Shown here: piece by piece, positions 19,381 through 28,136 of the stretch
Numbering within the stretch: position 1 is the stretch's first letter
Layout of the letters: every line of letters begins with the position of its first letter
Origin: JBECKX01 sp964468475
GTDB taxonomy: Bacteria; Zixibacteria; MSB-5A5; CAIYYT01
Direction: 5' to 3'
DNA: 64,000 bases
NCBI GenBank assembly: GCA_964468475.1
Contig: CAYXUL010000011.1
Span: forward strand, 1-64,000
Position numbers and translations under genes: made by a program
Notes under the pieces: generated by a model
Told to the model about the DNA's origin: nothing
The model's input: the letters and a program-made list of their open reading frames with translations, nothing else
Databases searched by the model: none

Positions 19381-19935
19381 TCAGTGGCCGGTGGTGAAGC
19401 CGGTCATTTCATAACCGCTGCCACCGCTGGTGGCACCACCCATCATTCCGCCCATCATGCCGCCACCATGACCTTGCATTCCGTCTTCGTAAAACAGGCA
19501 AATATAATCAGCATCATGCATCAGATCGGAATCGGGAATAAAATCACATGAGTCCTGCGAATCGTTCCAGTGAAACTCTCCGGGTGTGTGAATATTTTCC
19601 ATCCAATCCATCATGTGGTTTTGCATGCCCATACCCATCATGCCAAAGCCGCCATAGTTTTCGAGCGAGTCGCGCCATTCCATCATCGCCGGACCACCGG
19701 CCAGGTGGAAATTATGATCAACTGAGATAGTATCCATCGGCCCGGAAAATCTCATCGAAATTTCCGTCGATGGTACGACTCCGGTGCTCCCGTCGTTCGG
19801 ATATACTCTGGCTAGAGTAATATCTTGACTACCATTATTATTTGTGGTGGGGTTATCACTGCTGCTGCAGCCGATGAAGATGACGCCGGCAATAAGCAGA
19901 AGGAAAGCGCCGGTGATTAGAACTGTTTTCTTCAT
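19381..19935 (-). CDS. Met/His-rich lipoprotein with Ig-like domain
   Basis: 184 residues. The lipobox is IFIGC (Cys about 23), after a hydrophobic signal. Residues about 38-80 resemble a bacterial Ig-like (Big_5/SbsA) strand pattern: ARVYPNDGSTGVVPSTEISM. The rest is exceptionally rich in Met, His, Gly and Trp: GMMGMGMQNHMMDWMENIH, then HGGGMMGGMMGG near the C-terminus. Met and His clusters of this kind bind Cu+ or Ag+ in periplasmic metallochaperones such as CusF and in PcoE-like proteins. It is 80 bases downstream of the RND pump gene, so a periplasmic copper-buffering or delivery role is likely by context. The function is inferred, since no known copper chaperone fold is evident. Confidence 0.8.
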   Translation of the reverse strand: MKKTVLITGAFLLLIAGVIFIGCSSSDNPTTNNNGSQDITLARVYPNDGSTGVVPSTEISMRFSGPMDTISVDHNFHLAGGPAMMEWRDSLENYGGFGMMGMGMQNHMMDWMENIHTPGEFHWNDSQDSCDFIPDSDLMHDADYICLFYEDGMQGHGGGMMGGMMGGATSGGSGYEMTGFTTGH

Positions 19936-20015
19936 AGCTATTCACCTCGAACTTTCATGATGTAGTATTGAATCTCCAATGTTCGGCGAAATCATGATGT
20001 GCGTCTTCCTCTGCA

Positions 20016-23000
20016 TTAGCTAGTGGATTCTTGCTCCGCAAGCTGCCGCTTTGCCCGCCGCTCTGCCAGCATGCAATACAATGCCGGAACAGAGAGTGTC
20101 GTAATTAGTGCTACCGTCATACCGCCGAATGAGGGTATCGCCATCGGCACCATGATATCCGAACCACGACCGGTCGAGGTCAACACCGGCATTAGTGCCA
20201 GGATCGTGGTAGCAGTGGTCATCAGCGCGGGGCGAATTCTGCGCATTCCTGCCTTAACCGTCGCGTCACGGATCTCGTCGATAGTTGTCGGCCGATCCTT
20301 TGCAAAGACCTGATCGAGGTATGTCGAGATAATCACGCCATTGTCACTGGCGATACCGAACAAAGCCAGGAATCCGACCCATACCGCGACTGACAGGTTG
20401 AAAGTCCGCACCTGGAACAGATCCTGCAGGTTTACACCAAGGAATGAGAAATTGAGAAACCAGTGCTGCCCGTAGAACCAGAGCATCAGGAAGCCTCCCG
20501 CCCAGGCGACGAAGATACTGGAGAATACCAGCAACGTCGTAGATACCTGCTTGAACTGAAAATACAGTATCAGGAAAATTATCAGCAACGCGAGCGGCAG
20601 AACGATTTCCAGCTTCTTTTGAGAACGAATCTGATTCTTATAGGAACCCGCAAACTCATAGCTCACACCAGCCGGCAGATCGAATTCGCCCGAAGCGATT
20701 TTCGATTTTAGGTAGTTCTGCGCATCCTGAACCACGTCAACCTCGGCATGTCCCGGCTTCTTGTCGAAGATCACGTAACCTGTCAGGAAAGTGTTCTCCG
20801 ATTTGATTACCATCGGCCCCCTCACGTAATTGATCTCCGCAAGTTCAATCAACGGAATCTGCGCGCCGCTCGGCGTAGGCACCAGGATCTTACCCAGCTC
20901 ATCGAGGTTGTTGCGCAGCTCGCGCTGGTAGCGCACTCGCACCGGGTATCGTTCACGACCCTCTACCGTAGTGGTCAGCGTCTTGCCACCGACGGCAACT
21001 TCGATGACATCCTGCACCTGCCGAATACTGAGGCCATACCTGGCGATTTTTTCACGATCAATGTTGATCTCCAGATATGGTTTGCCGACGATGCGATCAG
21101 CCAGCACTGCCGACGGCTCAATCGATGGCACTTGTTTCAGGAACTTCTCTATCTCAAGACCGACTTTCTCAATCGTCTCGAGGTCAGGCCCCTTGACCTT
21201 CACACCCATCGGCGCGCGCATTCCAGATTGCAACATGACGAGTCGTGCAGCAATCGGCTGCAACTTGGGCGCGGAGGTGGTTCCGATTAACCTGCCCGCC
21301 TTGACAATCTCGTTCCAGATGTCATCAGGTGTCTTGATCTCAGGACGCCAGTTGCGGAACGGACGGCCATGCGGATCAGGGATCAGCTTGCCCGCATCAT
21401 CACGTACGAACTTGTCGTTCTTGTTGTCATATTTGAACCGCATCCGGTGACCGTTCTTATCAACTTTGTATTCCGACTTGTAGTTTATCACGGTTTCGAT
21501 CATGGAGATCGGCGCCGGATCGAGCGGCGAATCAGCACGTCCCAGTTTGCCGACCACTGACTTGATTTCCGGAATCTGGGAGAAGGCCATATCCTGATGC
21601 TGCAGCACATCAAGTGCTTCCCCTATCGAGGCGTGCGGCATTGTAGTCGGCATCCACAGGAATGAGCCCTCATCGAGACTTGGCATGAATTCCTTTCCGA
21701 GACCCGGGAAAGTATTGTTCATCGCGATGAATGGGCTGGAAGTGCGCACAAAATTAGGCATCCAGCTGAACACCTTGCCGAACCCGAGCCAGATCATCAG
21801 ACCGATGAAGACCAATACCACCGGAAGGGACAGGAAGAGAGCCTTATGCTCCAGACACCAGCGCAAAACCGGATCGTAGACGCGAATGAATAGCTGGAAA
21901 GCCAACAGAATGCTGCCCAGGACGACAAACACGAAGATGAAGTTGAGCAGTGCTCCACCCTTTACACCGAGAGGTTGCCAGTGGCCGGCCAAAAGCCAGG
22001 CCACTATGATTACTACCAGGTAGTTGAAAAGCGCAGGAACTCTCGATGTCAACTTTTCCGGCAGCTGATCCCTGAAGAAGAGATAAGCGCCAAGCACCAG
22101 TAACAAAATGCCCGTAAACCAGAATGAGAACACGAATGCTGCTATCGCAGCGAGCCCTAGACCAAATGGCCACAATTTGCGTGTGCGGGCCAGGCTTTTG
22201 CCTCTCGTAAAGAGAATATGCGCCATCGGTGGTATGATTGTTAAGGCAACAATCACCGAGGCGATTAGCGCAAAAGTTTTGGTGAATGCCAGCGGTTTGA
22301 ACAGTTTGCCCTCCGCTGCCTGCATCGTGAATACCGGCAGGAATGAGACTACTGTTGTCGCGATGGCTGTCAGCACAGCGCTGCCAACCTCGGCGGAAGC
22401 TCGATAGATCACTTCCAACCGACTTTCATCGGGAGGCGCGGCATCCAGATGTTTGAGAATATTCTCGCAGATTACTATCCCCATATCGACAATGGTACCG
22501 ATAGCGATCGCAATCCCGGAGAGCGCCACGATATTGGCGTCGACGTGAAACAGTTTCATGGCGATGAAGGTCATCAGCACGGTCAAAGGCAGCAGCCCTG
22601 ATATCAACATCGAGCTGCGCAGGTGCATCACCATGATGAGCACGACAATGATGGTAACCAGGATCTCGTCCACGAGAGCGGTGTTCAGTGTCCCGAGGGT
22701 CTCGTAGATTAACCCCGTACGATCATAGAATGGGACGATGGTAACTTGCGAAGTCCTGCCATCCGGAAGCACCTTCTTCGGCAATCCCGGTGAGATCTCC
22801 TTGATCTTTTCTTTGACATTCTTAATCGTGGCCAGTGGGTTTTCGCCGTAGCGCACCACAACTACACCACCAACTACTTCCGCGCCGCCCTTATCAAGCG
22901 CACCACGTCGCAATGCCGGGCCGAGAGAAACCGTGGCCACATCGGAGATGCGCAGCGGCACGTTCTCGGTCTGTTTGACGACCGTTTCCTCGAGATCTTT

Positions 23001-23816
23001 GATGCTCTTGATAAAGCCGAGTCCGCGGATTACGTACTCTGCCTTGTTGATCTCGATTGTCTTGGCGCCGACATCCACGTTGGAGTTCCGCACAGCATTG
23101 AACACTTCACCCAGGGTCACGCCGTTAGCGCGCATTGCGTCCGGGTTGACATCGATCTGGTACTCCTGGACAAAACCACCAACCGAGGCAACTTCAGATA
23201 CCCCATCGGCCGATTGCAGCGCGTAGCGAACTGTCCAATCCTGAATTGAGCGGAGTTCATTGAGGTCCCAACCACCGGTTGGTTTGCCATCCTTATCGCG
23301 TCCTTCAAGAGTGTACCAGAACACCTGCCCCAAAGCGGTGGCATCAGGACCCAGCGCCGGCTTTACACCAGTGGGAAGAGTCCCGTTGGGAAGTGAATTG
23401 AGCTTCTCCAAAACGCGCGAGCGCGACCAGTAAAACTCGACGTTGTCCTTGAAAATCACATAGATACTGGAAAAGCCGAAGAACGAATAGCTACGAATCG
23501 TCTTGACGCCCGGGATTCCGAGCAAAGCCACGGTGAGCGGATAGGTGATCTGGTCTTCCACATCCTGCGGTGAACGCCCCATCCATTCCGTAAAAACGAT
23601 TTGCTGATTTTCGCCGATGTCGGGGATAGCATCAACTGGCACGGGGTCTCGTTGCAGGCCGCCGATTTTCCAGTCGAAGGGTGCCACCATAATGCCCCAG
23701 GCAATGATCGCCAGCATCAGCAGGATGACCACGAGCTTATTCTCGAGACAGTATCTGATTACTTTGTCTATTGGTGACGTACGTTGGAAGTCATGCGATT
23801 GCTGCTGCTCGGTCAT
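20016..23816 (-). CDS. cusA: CusA/CzcA-type RND heavy-metal efflux pump
   Basis: 1266 residues, inner membrane proton-driven pump that exports Cu+/Ag+ through a tripartite complex. RND hallmarks: an N-terminal helix (LVVILLMLAIIAWGIMV), VDAIPDIGENQQIVFTEW, YPLTVALLGIPGVKTIRS, and two sets of transmembrane helices, the second ending in MRRIRPALMTTATTILALMP. The Met in SFLWMPTTMPHASI aligns by position with a substrate-binding Met of E. coli CusA, and QPIAARLVMLQSGMRAPMG matches the next conserved segment, supporting monovalent copper/silver. It is about 200 residues longer than E. coli CusA because of extra hydrophobic helices around 540-650, a form I associate with FCB-group pumps. The gene begins 7 bases after the fusion-protein gene ends. 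Confidence 0.95.
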   Translation of the reverse strand: MTEQQQSHDFQRTSPIDKVIRYCLENKLVVILLMLAIIAWGIMVAPFDWKIGGLQRDPVPVDAIPDIGENQQIVFTEWMGRSPQDVEDQITYPLTVALLGIPGVKTIRSYSFFGFSSIYVIFKDNVEFYWSRSRVLEKLNSLPNGTLPTGVKPALGPDATALGQVFWYTLEGRDKDGKPTGGWDLNELRSIQDWTVRYALQSADGVSEVASVGGFVQEYQIDVNPDAMRANGVTLGEVFNAVRNSNVDVGAKTIEINKAEYVIRGLGFIKSIKDLEETVVKQTENVPLRISDVATVSLGPALRRGALDKGGAEVVGGVVVVRYGENPLATIKNVKEKIKEISPGLPKKVLPDGRTSQVTIVPFYDRTGLIYETLGTLNTALVDEILVTIIVVLIMVMHLRSSMLISGLLPLTVLMTFIAMKLFHVDANIVALSGIAIAIGTIVDMGIVICENILKHLDAAPPDESRLEVIYRASAEVGSAVLTAIATTVVSFLPVFTMQAAEGKLFKPLAFTKTFALIASVIVALTIIPPMAHILFTRGKSLARTRKLWPFGLGLAAIAAFVFSFWFTGILLLVLGAYLFFRDQLPEKLTSRVPALFNYLVVIIVAWLLAGHWQPLGVKGGALLNFIFVFVVLGSILLAFQLFIRVYDPVLRWCLEHKALFLSLPVVLVFIGLMIWLGFGKVFSWMPNFVRTSSPFIAMNNTFPGLGKEFMPSLDEGSFLWMPTTMPHASIGEALDVLQHQDMAFSQIPEIKSVVGKLGRADSPLDPAPISMIETVINYKSEYKVDKNGHRMRFKYDNKNDKFVRDDAGKLIPDPHGRPFRNWRPEIKTPDDIWNEIVKAGRLIGTTSAPKLQPIAARLVMLQSGMRAPMGVKVKGPDLETIEKVGLEIEKFLKQVPSIEPSAVLADRIVGKPYLEINIDREKIARYGLSIRQVQDVIEVAVGGKTLTTTVEGRERYPVRVRYQRELRNNLDELGKILVPTPSGAQIPLIELAEINYVRGPMVIKSENTFLTGYVIFDKKPGHAEVDVVQDAQNYLKSKIASGEFDLPAGVSYEFAGSYKNQIRSQKKLEIVLPLALLIIFLILYFQFKQVSTTLLVFSSIFVAWAGGFLMLWFYGQHWFLNFSFLGVNLQDLFQVRTFNLSVAVWVGFLALFGIASDNGVIISTYLDQVFAKDRPTTIDEIRDATVKAGMRRIRPALMTTATTILALMPVLTSTGRGSDIMVPMAIPSFGGMTVALITTLSVPALYCMLAERRAKRQLAEQESTS

Positions 23817-23823
23817 AATGGCG

Positions 23824-25938
23824 TTACTCCGCTATGGCATTGTCGGCGTGAAGTTCCTGCTTGATCTCTCCGCAGCGGAGCATCTTCTTACCGTAAAATG
23901 AATTCCAGACCTGGTTTTTCTCCTGCAGCCAGAACGCGCCGGCGTTATCTCGCGCCATAGGACAGAAGGTCAGATAGAAGGACTCGCCCCCGGTGTGTCC
24001 GAAGGTGTCGTGCAACTCGATGGCTGCCTGTGATGTGTGATAGAACGCATCCCGCGCATCGACCAGGCTCGCCGAGGCTTGTCCGGTGCTGGCGGCTCGT
24101 TGCAATGCTCCTGAGAGCTTCATCCAGCGCTCATGTGCCTCATCCTTAAAGAGGCTCATATCAACCCCATCAATTGAGTTGATGAGCTGCTGGAATGCGC
24201 GTTTGGCGGCATCCAGGTCATCATCAGCCAGTGCCATCTGAACCGCAAAGTAATTGTTGTAGACGGGAATCAGCGCTACCTGTGCTTTCTCACAATTGTC
24301 GAGCCGCGTGGCAGATCCGGCTTCGTAAGCGACGCTCTCAGAAGTGTTGTTGTCAGTCATCTTATGAGCGGTATCAGCTTCTGGCTTTGCCATTTTCATG
24401 CCGCTCATTTGTGCATGCTGATGTCCGGGAGCCGGTCCGCCACCTTCGGGCGACATCATGCTCGGTTTGGCTTGAATCTGCAGCTCGCTGTCAATCTTGA
24501 AGGCGCCGTTGGTTACTACTTGCTCGCCTTCCTTGAGGCCAGACTTCACTATATAGGAATTCTGCGCTCTCGGACCGAGCGTGATTTCACGTCCCTCAAA
24601 AACGAGACCATCATCGCTTGAATCTTTGACATAGACCACCGCGCGCTGCCCGGTAATCAGAGGTGCGGTTGCTGGAATTAGCAGCGGGGCCTTTCCGGTT
24701 GTCTTCTTGCCGGAGGCATACCCGAATTTCGCTGCAGGCACAAGATCCATGCCGCAAATGTCACACTTGCCCGGATGATCCTTTACAATTTGTGGATGCA
24801 TCGGCCCAATCCACTTTCCCGCCAGTTCAGGAGCGATAACGTGACCTTCACTGTCCAAGCGGGACTTCACCGTACCGCTCACGAACATTTCCGGCTTGAG
24901 ACGTCCGTCCGCGTTGTCAACCACGGCACGAACATGCACCGTTCGTGTCTTGGGATCGACCACCGGATCGATGAAACTAATGATGGCATCAAACGTTTCA
25001 CCCGGGAATGACGGGGAAGTAAAGGACACGTGCTGGCCGTAACGCAGCCAGGGAAGGTCGGATTCATACGCCTCCAGCATCATCCACAGCTTCGAAAAAT
25101 CGGCGATGGTGTAGATTCGCGTGCCGGTCGAAACGTACATCCCTTCTGCCGCATCTTTCTTGATAACAATTCCGCTCACCGGTGCGGTGAGGGTAATGTG
25201 CTCAAGCGGGGAATTGCCCTGCTCGATCGATTTAATCTGATCTTCGGACAACCCATAAAGGCGGAGTTTTTCGCGGGCGGACTTAAGGGTCTCGGTAGCA
25301 GTCGACTTGAGCAAGGCGCTGCTTGTGTTCGTTAGTGCAGCAACCGTTTTCTTGGCTTGCAGTAGTTCTTCCTGCGCCGCAATCAGCTCCGGCGAGTACA
25401 TGTGCACCATATGCTCACCCTTCATGACTCTCGCTCCTGTGTAATCGACGAAGAGCTTATCGAGTCTCCCCGGAACCCAGGCCGTTATGTAGGCGACCCT
25501 GGTTTCGTCATAGTCGAGCTTTCCGACCATTCTAATCGAGCGTTCTGCATATCCACGGGTTACCGGGGATGTTTGAATGTTAGCCAGTTCGACCGCGTCC
25601 TTTGACAAACGAATCTGATTAGGCTTGAGGCTCTCACCCGCTTTGGCGTTTTGCACAGGAACCAGGTCCATAGAGCAGATGGGGCATTTCCCGGGGTGTG
25701 GAAGCCGAATCTGCGGGTGCATCGAACAGGTCCACAGGGTTGGCGCTGCAGTGTCGGCGGGTGCGGCGCCTGCCTGCCCATCTCCCGCCGCTATCTGTTG
25801 ATCAGAACCATTACCACCGATCAAAAGACCGCCGAGGATGAACGCCACGATCGCTACTATTACGACGAGTACGATTGCAGAGCGTCCCCGCGGGATCATC
25901 TCTTGCCAGTTAGACCGAGTTGTTTCTTCGCTATTCAT
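23824..25938 (-). CDS. Metal efflux membrane-fusion protein with two heavy-metal-binding domains
   Basis: 704 residues, the periplasmic adaptor of the RND complex. An N-terminal anchor helix (AIVLVVIVAIVAFILGGLLIGG) is followed by WTCSMHPQI...C.ICSMDLVP, a heavy-metal-binding unit. The CusB-like adaptor region (about 100-320) has GYAERSIRMVGKLDYDE and the lipoyl/hairpin segment. A second unit, GPMHPQI...CDICGMDLVP, sits near 380-405. The C-terminal part, YNNYFAVQMALADDDLDAAK through FYLTFCPMARDN, matches the DUF3347 domain also seen in copper proteins. Most CusB proteins carry at most one such unit; this one brackets the adaptor core with two and adds DUF3347. It probably captures periplasmic Cu+ and hands it to the pump. 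Confidence 0.92.
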   Translation of the reverse strand: MNSEETTRSNWQEMIPRGRSAIVLVVIVAIVAFILGGLLIGGNGSDQQIAAGDGQAGAAPADTAAPTLWTCSMHPQIRLPHPGKCPICSMDLVPVQNAKAGESLKPNQIRLSKDAVELANIQTSPVTRGYAERSIRMVGKLDYDETRVAYITAWVPGRLDKLFVDYTGARVMKGEHMVHMYSPELIAAQEELLQAKKTVAALTNTSSALLKSTATETLKSAREKLRLYGLSEDQIKSIEQGNSPLEHITLTAPVSGIVIKKDAAEGMYVSTGTRIYTIADFSKLWMMLEAYESDLPWLRYGQHVSFTSPSFPGETFDAIISFIDPVVDPKTRTVHVRAVVDNADGRLKPEMFVSGTVKSRLDSEGHVIAPELAGKWIGPMHPQIVKDHPGKCDICGMDLVPAAKFGYASGKKTTGKAPLLIPATAPLITGQRAVVYVKDSSDDGLVFEGREITLGPRAQNSYIVKSGLKEGEQVVTNGAFKIDSELQIQAKPSMMSPEGGGPAPGHQHAQMSGMKMAKPEADTAHKMTDNNTSESVAYEAGSATRLDNCEKAQVALIPVYNNYFAVQMALADDDLDAAKRAFQQLINSIDGVDMSLFKDEAHERWMKLSGALQRAASTGQASASLVDARDAFYHTSQAAIELHDTFGHTGGESFYLTFCPMARDNAGAFWLQEKNQVWNSFYGKKMLRCGEIKQELHADNAIAE

Positions 25939-25974
25939 GACGTTCTTCCTTCTTGCGATCTTCTCTTCAGCGGC

Positions 25975-26514
25975 CTAGTGATTTTGGTCGGTGTCGCTGC
26001 CTTGATCCTTCTTCTGCTCCATCTTGTGGCCCATGTCGTGATCCATTTCCTTCATCTTCTTCGGCTCGGTGGTCGTGCCCTTCCCCATCAAGTGGAGGTA
26101 GTGCATGGGATCGTCATTGAAATCTTTCACGCAGTCCTTGCAGCAGAAGTAAATCCGCCTGCCTTCAAAGTCAGTGTAGACATCCTTGGTTTTCAACTTC
26201 TCTCCGGACACCGGGCAATTGGTCTGGATGTTTTCGAACAGAACACCTTCCTCTGCAGCTTTCTTGAAATACTTGTCGGGGTTGGCGATCAGTTTAGCGG
26301 AACACATCGGGCAACAATGATAAACTCGCTGGCCCTGAATGTCCGTGTACTGAGTGGAATCGATCTTACCACCCATGACGGGGCAGACTGTTTGATGCTT
26401 CAATTCCTTCGGGGAATCAGTTGAGCTTGACTTGTCGGCATTGCCCGCGAACGCTACTACTGTGAGCCCAAGGACGAATGCCATAATCGTGATGGACGCC
26501 TTGATTGAGTGCAT
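25975..26514 (-). CDS. Exported double YHS-domain protein
   Basis: 179 residues from the chosen start. A signal peptide (MHSIKASITIMAFVLGLTVVAFAG) precedes two YHS-like modules: CPVMGGKIDSTQY...VYHCCPMCSAKL (about 40-85) and CPVSGEKLKTKDVY...IYFCCKDCVKDF (about 100-145). A Lys/Met/His-rich tail follows (MKEMDHDMGHKMEQKKDQ). YHS domains bind metals through Cys; two domains plus the tail suggest a periplasmic copper-binding protein. ATG 26514 is chosen because AGGAG lies 8 bases upstream; longer starts add 19 residues ahead of the signal peptide. It lies between the outer membrane channel and fusion-protein genes, 22 and 36 bases away. Confidence 0.88.
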   Translation of the reverse strand: MHSIKASITIMAFVLGLTVVAFAGNADKSSSTDSPKELKHQTVCPVMGGKIDSTQYTDIQGQRVYHCCPMCSAKLIANPDKYFKKAAEEGVLFENIQTNCPVSGEKLKTKDVYTDFEGRRIYFCCKDCVKDFNDDPMHYLHLMGKGTTTEPKKMKEMDHDMGHKMEQKKDQGSDTDQNH

Positions 26515-26536
26515 TGTGTTGCTCCTCTTACTTGGT

Positions 26537-27982
26537 TTATTGCTGTATGTATTCATTGAGTTCTTTTCCACTTAGCATTTCCAACTGCGCGCGTTTGGTA
26601 GCCAGCATCGATTTCTGGCGAGCTACGGTGAGCTGAAAGTCAAACAGTTGTCGTTGTGCATCCAGCACATTCAAAAAATCGGTCTCGCCCGCTTGATAGG
26701 CGGTGTAAATCGCGTTCAGTGATTCCTGAGCTTTGGGAACCAGGCCGTCTCGATAGAGTTTGGTTTTGCGCAGCGCGTCAGAGTATTCGAACAGTACCTG
26801 CTGCGCTGTCGCGACCAGTTGGTTTTCCGAATCGGAGAGCTTGTATTCTGCCGCCCGGCGACGTGCCCGTGCCTCCTCCTTGCGTGCCTTGTTCTTGCCG
26901 AACCAGATCGGTAGGGTCAGGCTGGCGCCGACCATCCAGGGATCTTTGCCGCTCTCAGCGAGGTTGGGATTGAGGGCTTCGCCTGTCTGGATGTAGTCTA
27001 CTCCCAGCGAGAAACTCGGCATCGCCATCTTTCCGGCCAGCCGCTCTCCTGCCTCTTCACGTGTAACTACCGCCTGCAGGGCTTTAAGATTGGGGTTATT
27101 CTGCACTATCACGCTTGTCACCGAGTCTTCATTTAGTGGAGCTTCCGCCACCGAGATGCGCGACGGAACCGGCAGTTCAACACTATCGGGAAGATTCAAT
27201 AGAGCTCGCAGGTGCGCGGCAAGCGGCAGTTGCTTTTCCTGCAGGGTCTGGAGGTGATCCTCCAGCTTACCGAGTTCGACTTGTGCCTTGATAACATCCG
27301 GATGCTTCTTTAATCCGACTCGGTACTTTGCCTGCGCGACTGATTCCCAGAACTTCAGCAATTCGAGGTTATCACGGGTAATTTGCAAGTCCTGCCCGAG
27401 GTAGTAGTAATTGAAGTAGGCAGCCTTGACTTGAAAGAAGAGCTGCAGCCGGGCCGCCTCAAATTTGCGATATGATGCCTGCGACATGGCAAACGCCATA
27501 TCTGACTTGGCGCCCAGAGTACCGAACCACGGAAATGCCTGATGCAATCCGAAGCGTTGCTCCTGAGGACCTACGCGGGTCTCGACCTTTTGCACAAAGT
27601 AACCGTAGTTGAACATCGGGTCGGGCAACGAGCCGGCATAATCCGACTTCTTGAGATCGGCAATCCAGTCGTTGTAAGCAGTCCTCAAGCCCGGATTGCG
27701 TTTCATCGCAACAACGAGATAGTTGTCGAGTGTTGTTGTCGAATCGAATGCCGGTATGGCTTCCAGCTTCGTATTCATCACTGCTGAGAGTGAGTCAGCC
27801 GCAGCTCGTGCTGTTGACTTATCTGCTCCCCAGGCAATTCCCGCGAATAGCAGTAACATTATGGCGCCACACAGCACAAAGATGCTGGTCTTGAAGTGGC
27901 TCTCTTTGAAGAGGTTGAAGCTTAGCTGTGGCATGGTGGCAAGTAAGGGTTTCCTGTCTCGGAAGAAGTCTCTCATTAGCAT
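26537..27982 (-). CDS. TolC/CusC-family outer membrane efflux channel
   Basis: 481 residues from ATG 27982. It provides the outer membrane exit duct of the CusA-type pump. A signal-like hydrophobic segment (FVLCGAIMLLLFAGIAWGA) is preceded by about 40 residues, so the true start may be further in. Two outer-membrane-efflux repeats follow, with long helices such as NLELLKFWESVAQAKYRVG and the second-repeat helix LNAIYTAYQAGETDFLNVLDAQRQLF. First gene of the island, 22 bases ahead of the YHS gene. Starts at 27994 (TTG), 27982 and 27976 are possible; a -10 box at 28019-28024 puts the transcript start about 30 bases upstream of 27982. Confidence 0.9.
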   Translation of the reverse strand: MLMRDFFRDRKPLLATMPQLSFNLFKESHFKTSIFVLCGAIMLLLFAGIAWGADKSTARAAADSLSAVMNTKLEAIPAFDSTTTLDNYLVVAMKRNPGLRTAYNDWIADLKKSDYAGSLPDPMFNYGYFVQKVETRVGPQEQRFGLHQAFPWFGTLGAKSDMAFAMSQASYRKFEAARLQLFFQVKAAYFNYYYLGQDLQITRDNLELLKFWESVAQAKYRVGLKKHPDVIKAQVELGKLEDHLQTLQEKQLPLAAHLRALLNLPDSVELPVPSRISVAEAPLNEDSVTSVIVQNNPNLKALQAVVTREEAGERLAGKMAMPSFSLGVDYIQTGEALNPNLAESGKDPWMVGASLTLPIWFGKNKARKEEARARRRAAEYKLSDSENQLVATAQQVLFEYSDALRKTKLYRDGLVPKAQESLNAIYTAYQAGETDFLNVLDAQRQLFDFQLTVARQKSMLATKRAQLEMLSGKELNEYIQQ

Positions 27983-28018
27983 ATAGTTTAACAACCTTCA
28001 TGCCAATTCAGTTAAGAT

Positions 28019-28024
28019 ATTATA
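28019..28024 (-). promoter_or_regulatory. -10 box of the copper efflux operon
   Basis: A perfect TATAAT on the minus strand about 37 bases ahead of the channel gene start. No good -35 sequence lies at 16-18 bases, which suggests that an activator is needed. Confidence 0.5.
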
Positions 28025-28069
28025 TGACAATAAGTTAATCGGGAAACCGCCCCTGTTTTAGATGATCTT

Positions 28070-28094
28070 TTGAAGAATATTCTTCAATATTGAA
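28070..28094. promoter_or_regulatory. Overlapping palindromes upstream of the efflux operon
   Basis: TTGAAGAATATTCTTCAA (28070-28087) is a perfect 18-bp palindrome. TTCAATATTGAA (28083-28094) is a second one sharing its right edge. They lie about 58-80 bases upstream of the predicted transcript start of the copper operon and are too AT-rich to be a terminator of the peptidase gene. An activator or metal sensor site is the likely role. Confidence 0.45.
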
Positions 28095-28136
28095 TAATAG
28101 TCTTGATGAAAATCTACAGTAAGAGAGGGACGAGCG

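Noticed and set aside
25651..26424. 257-codon plus-strand frame opposite the fusion-protein and YHS genes
   Set aside because: Spans two clear minus-strand genes and their ribosome site; a shadow.
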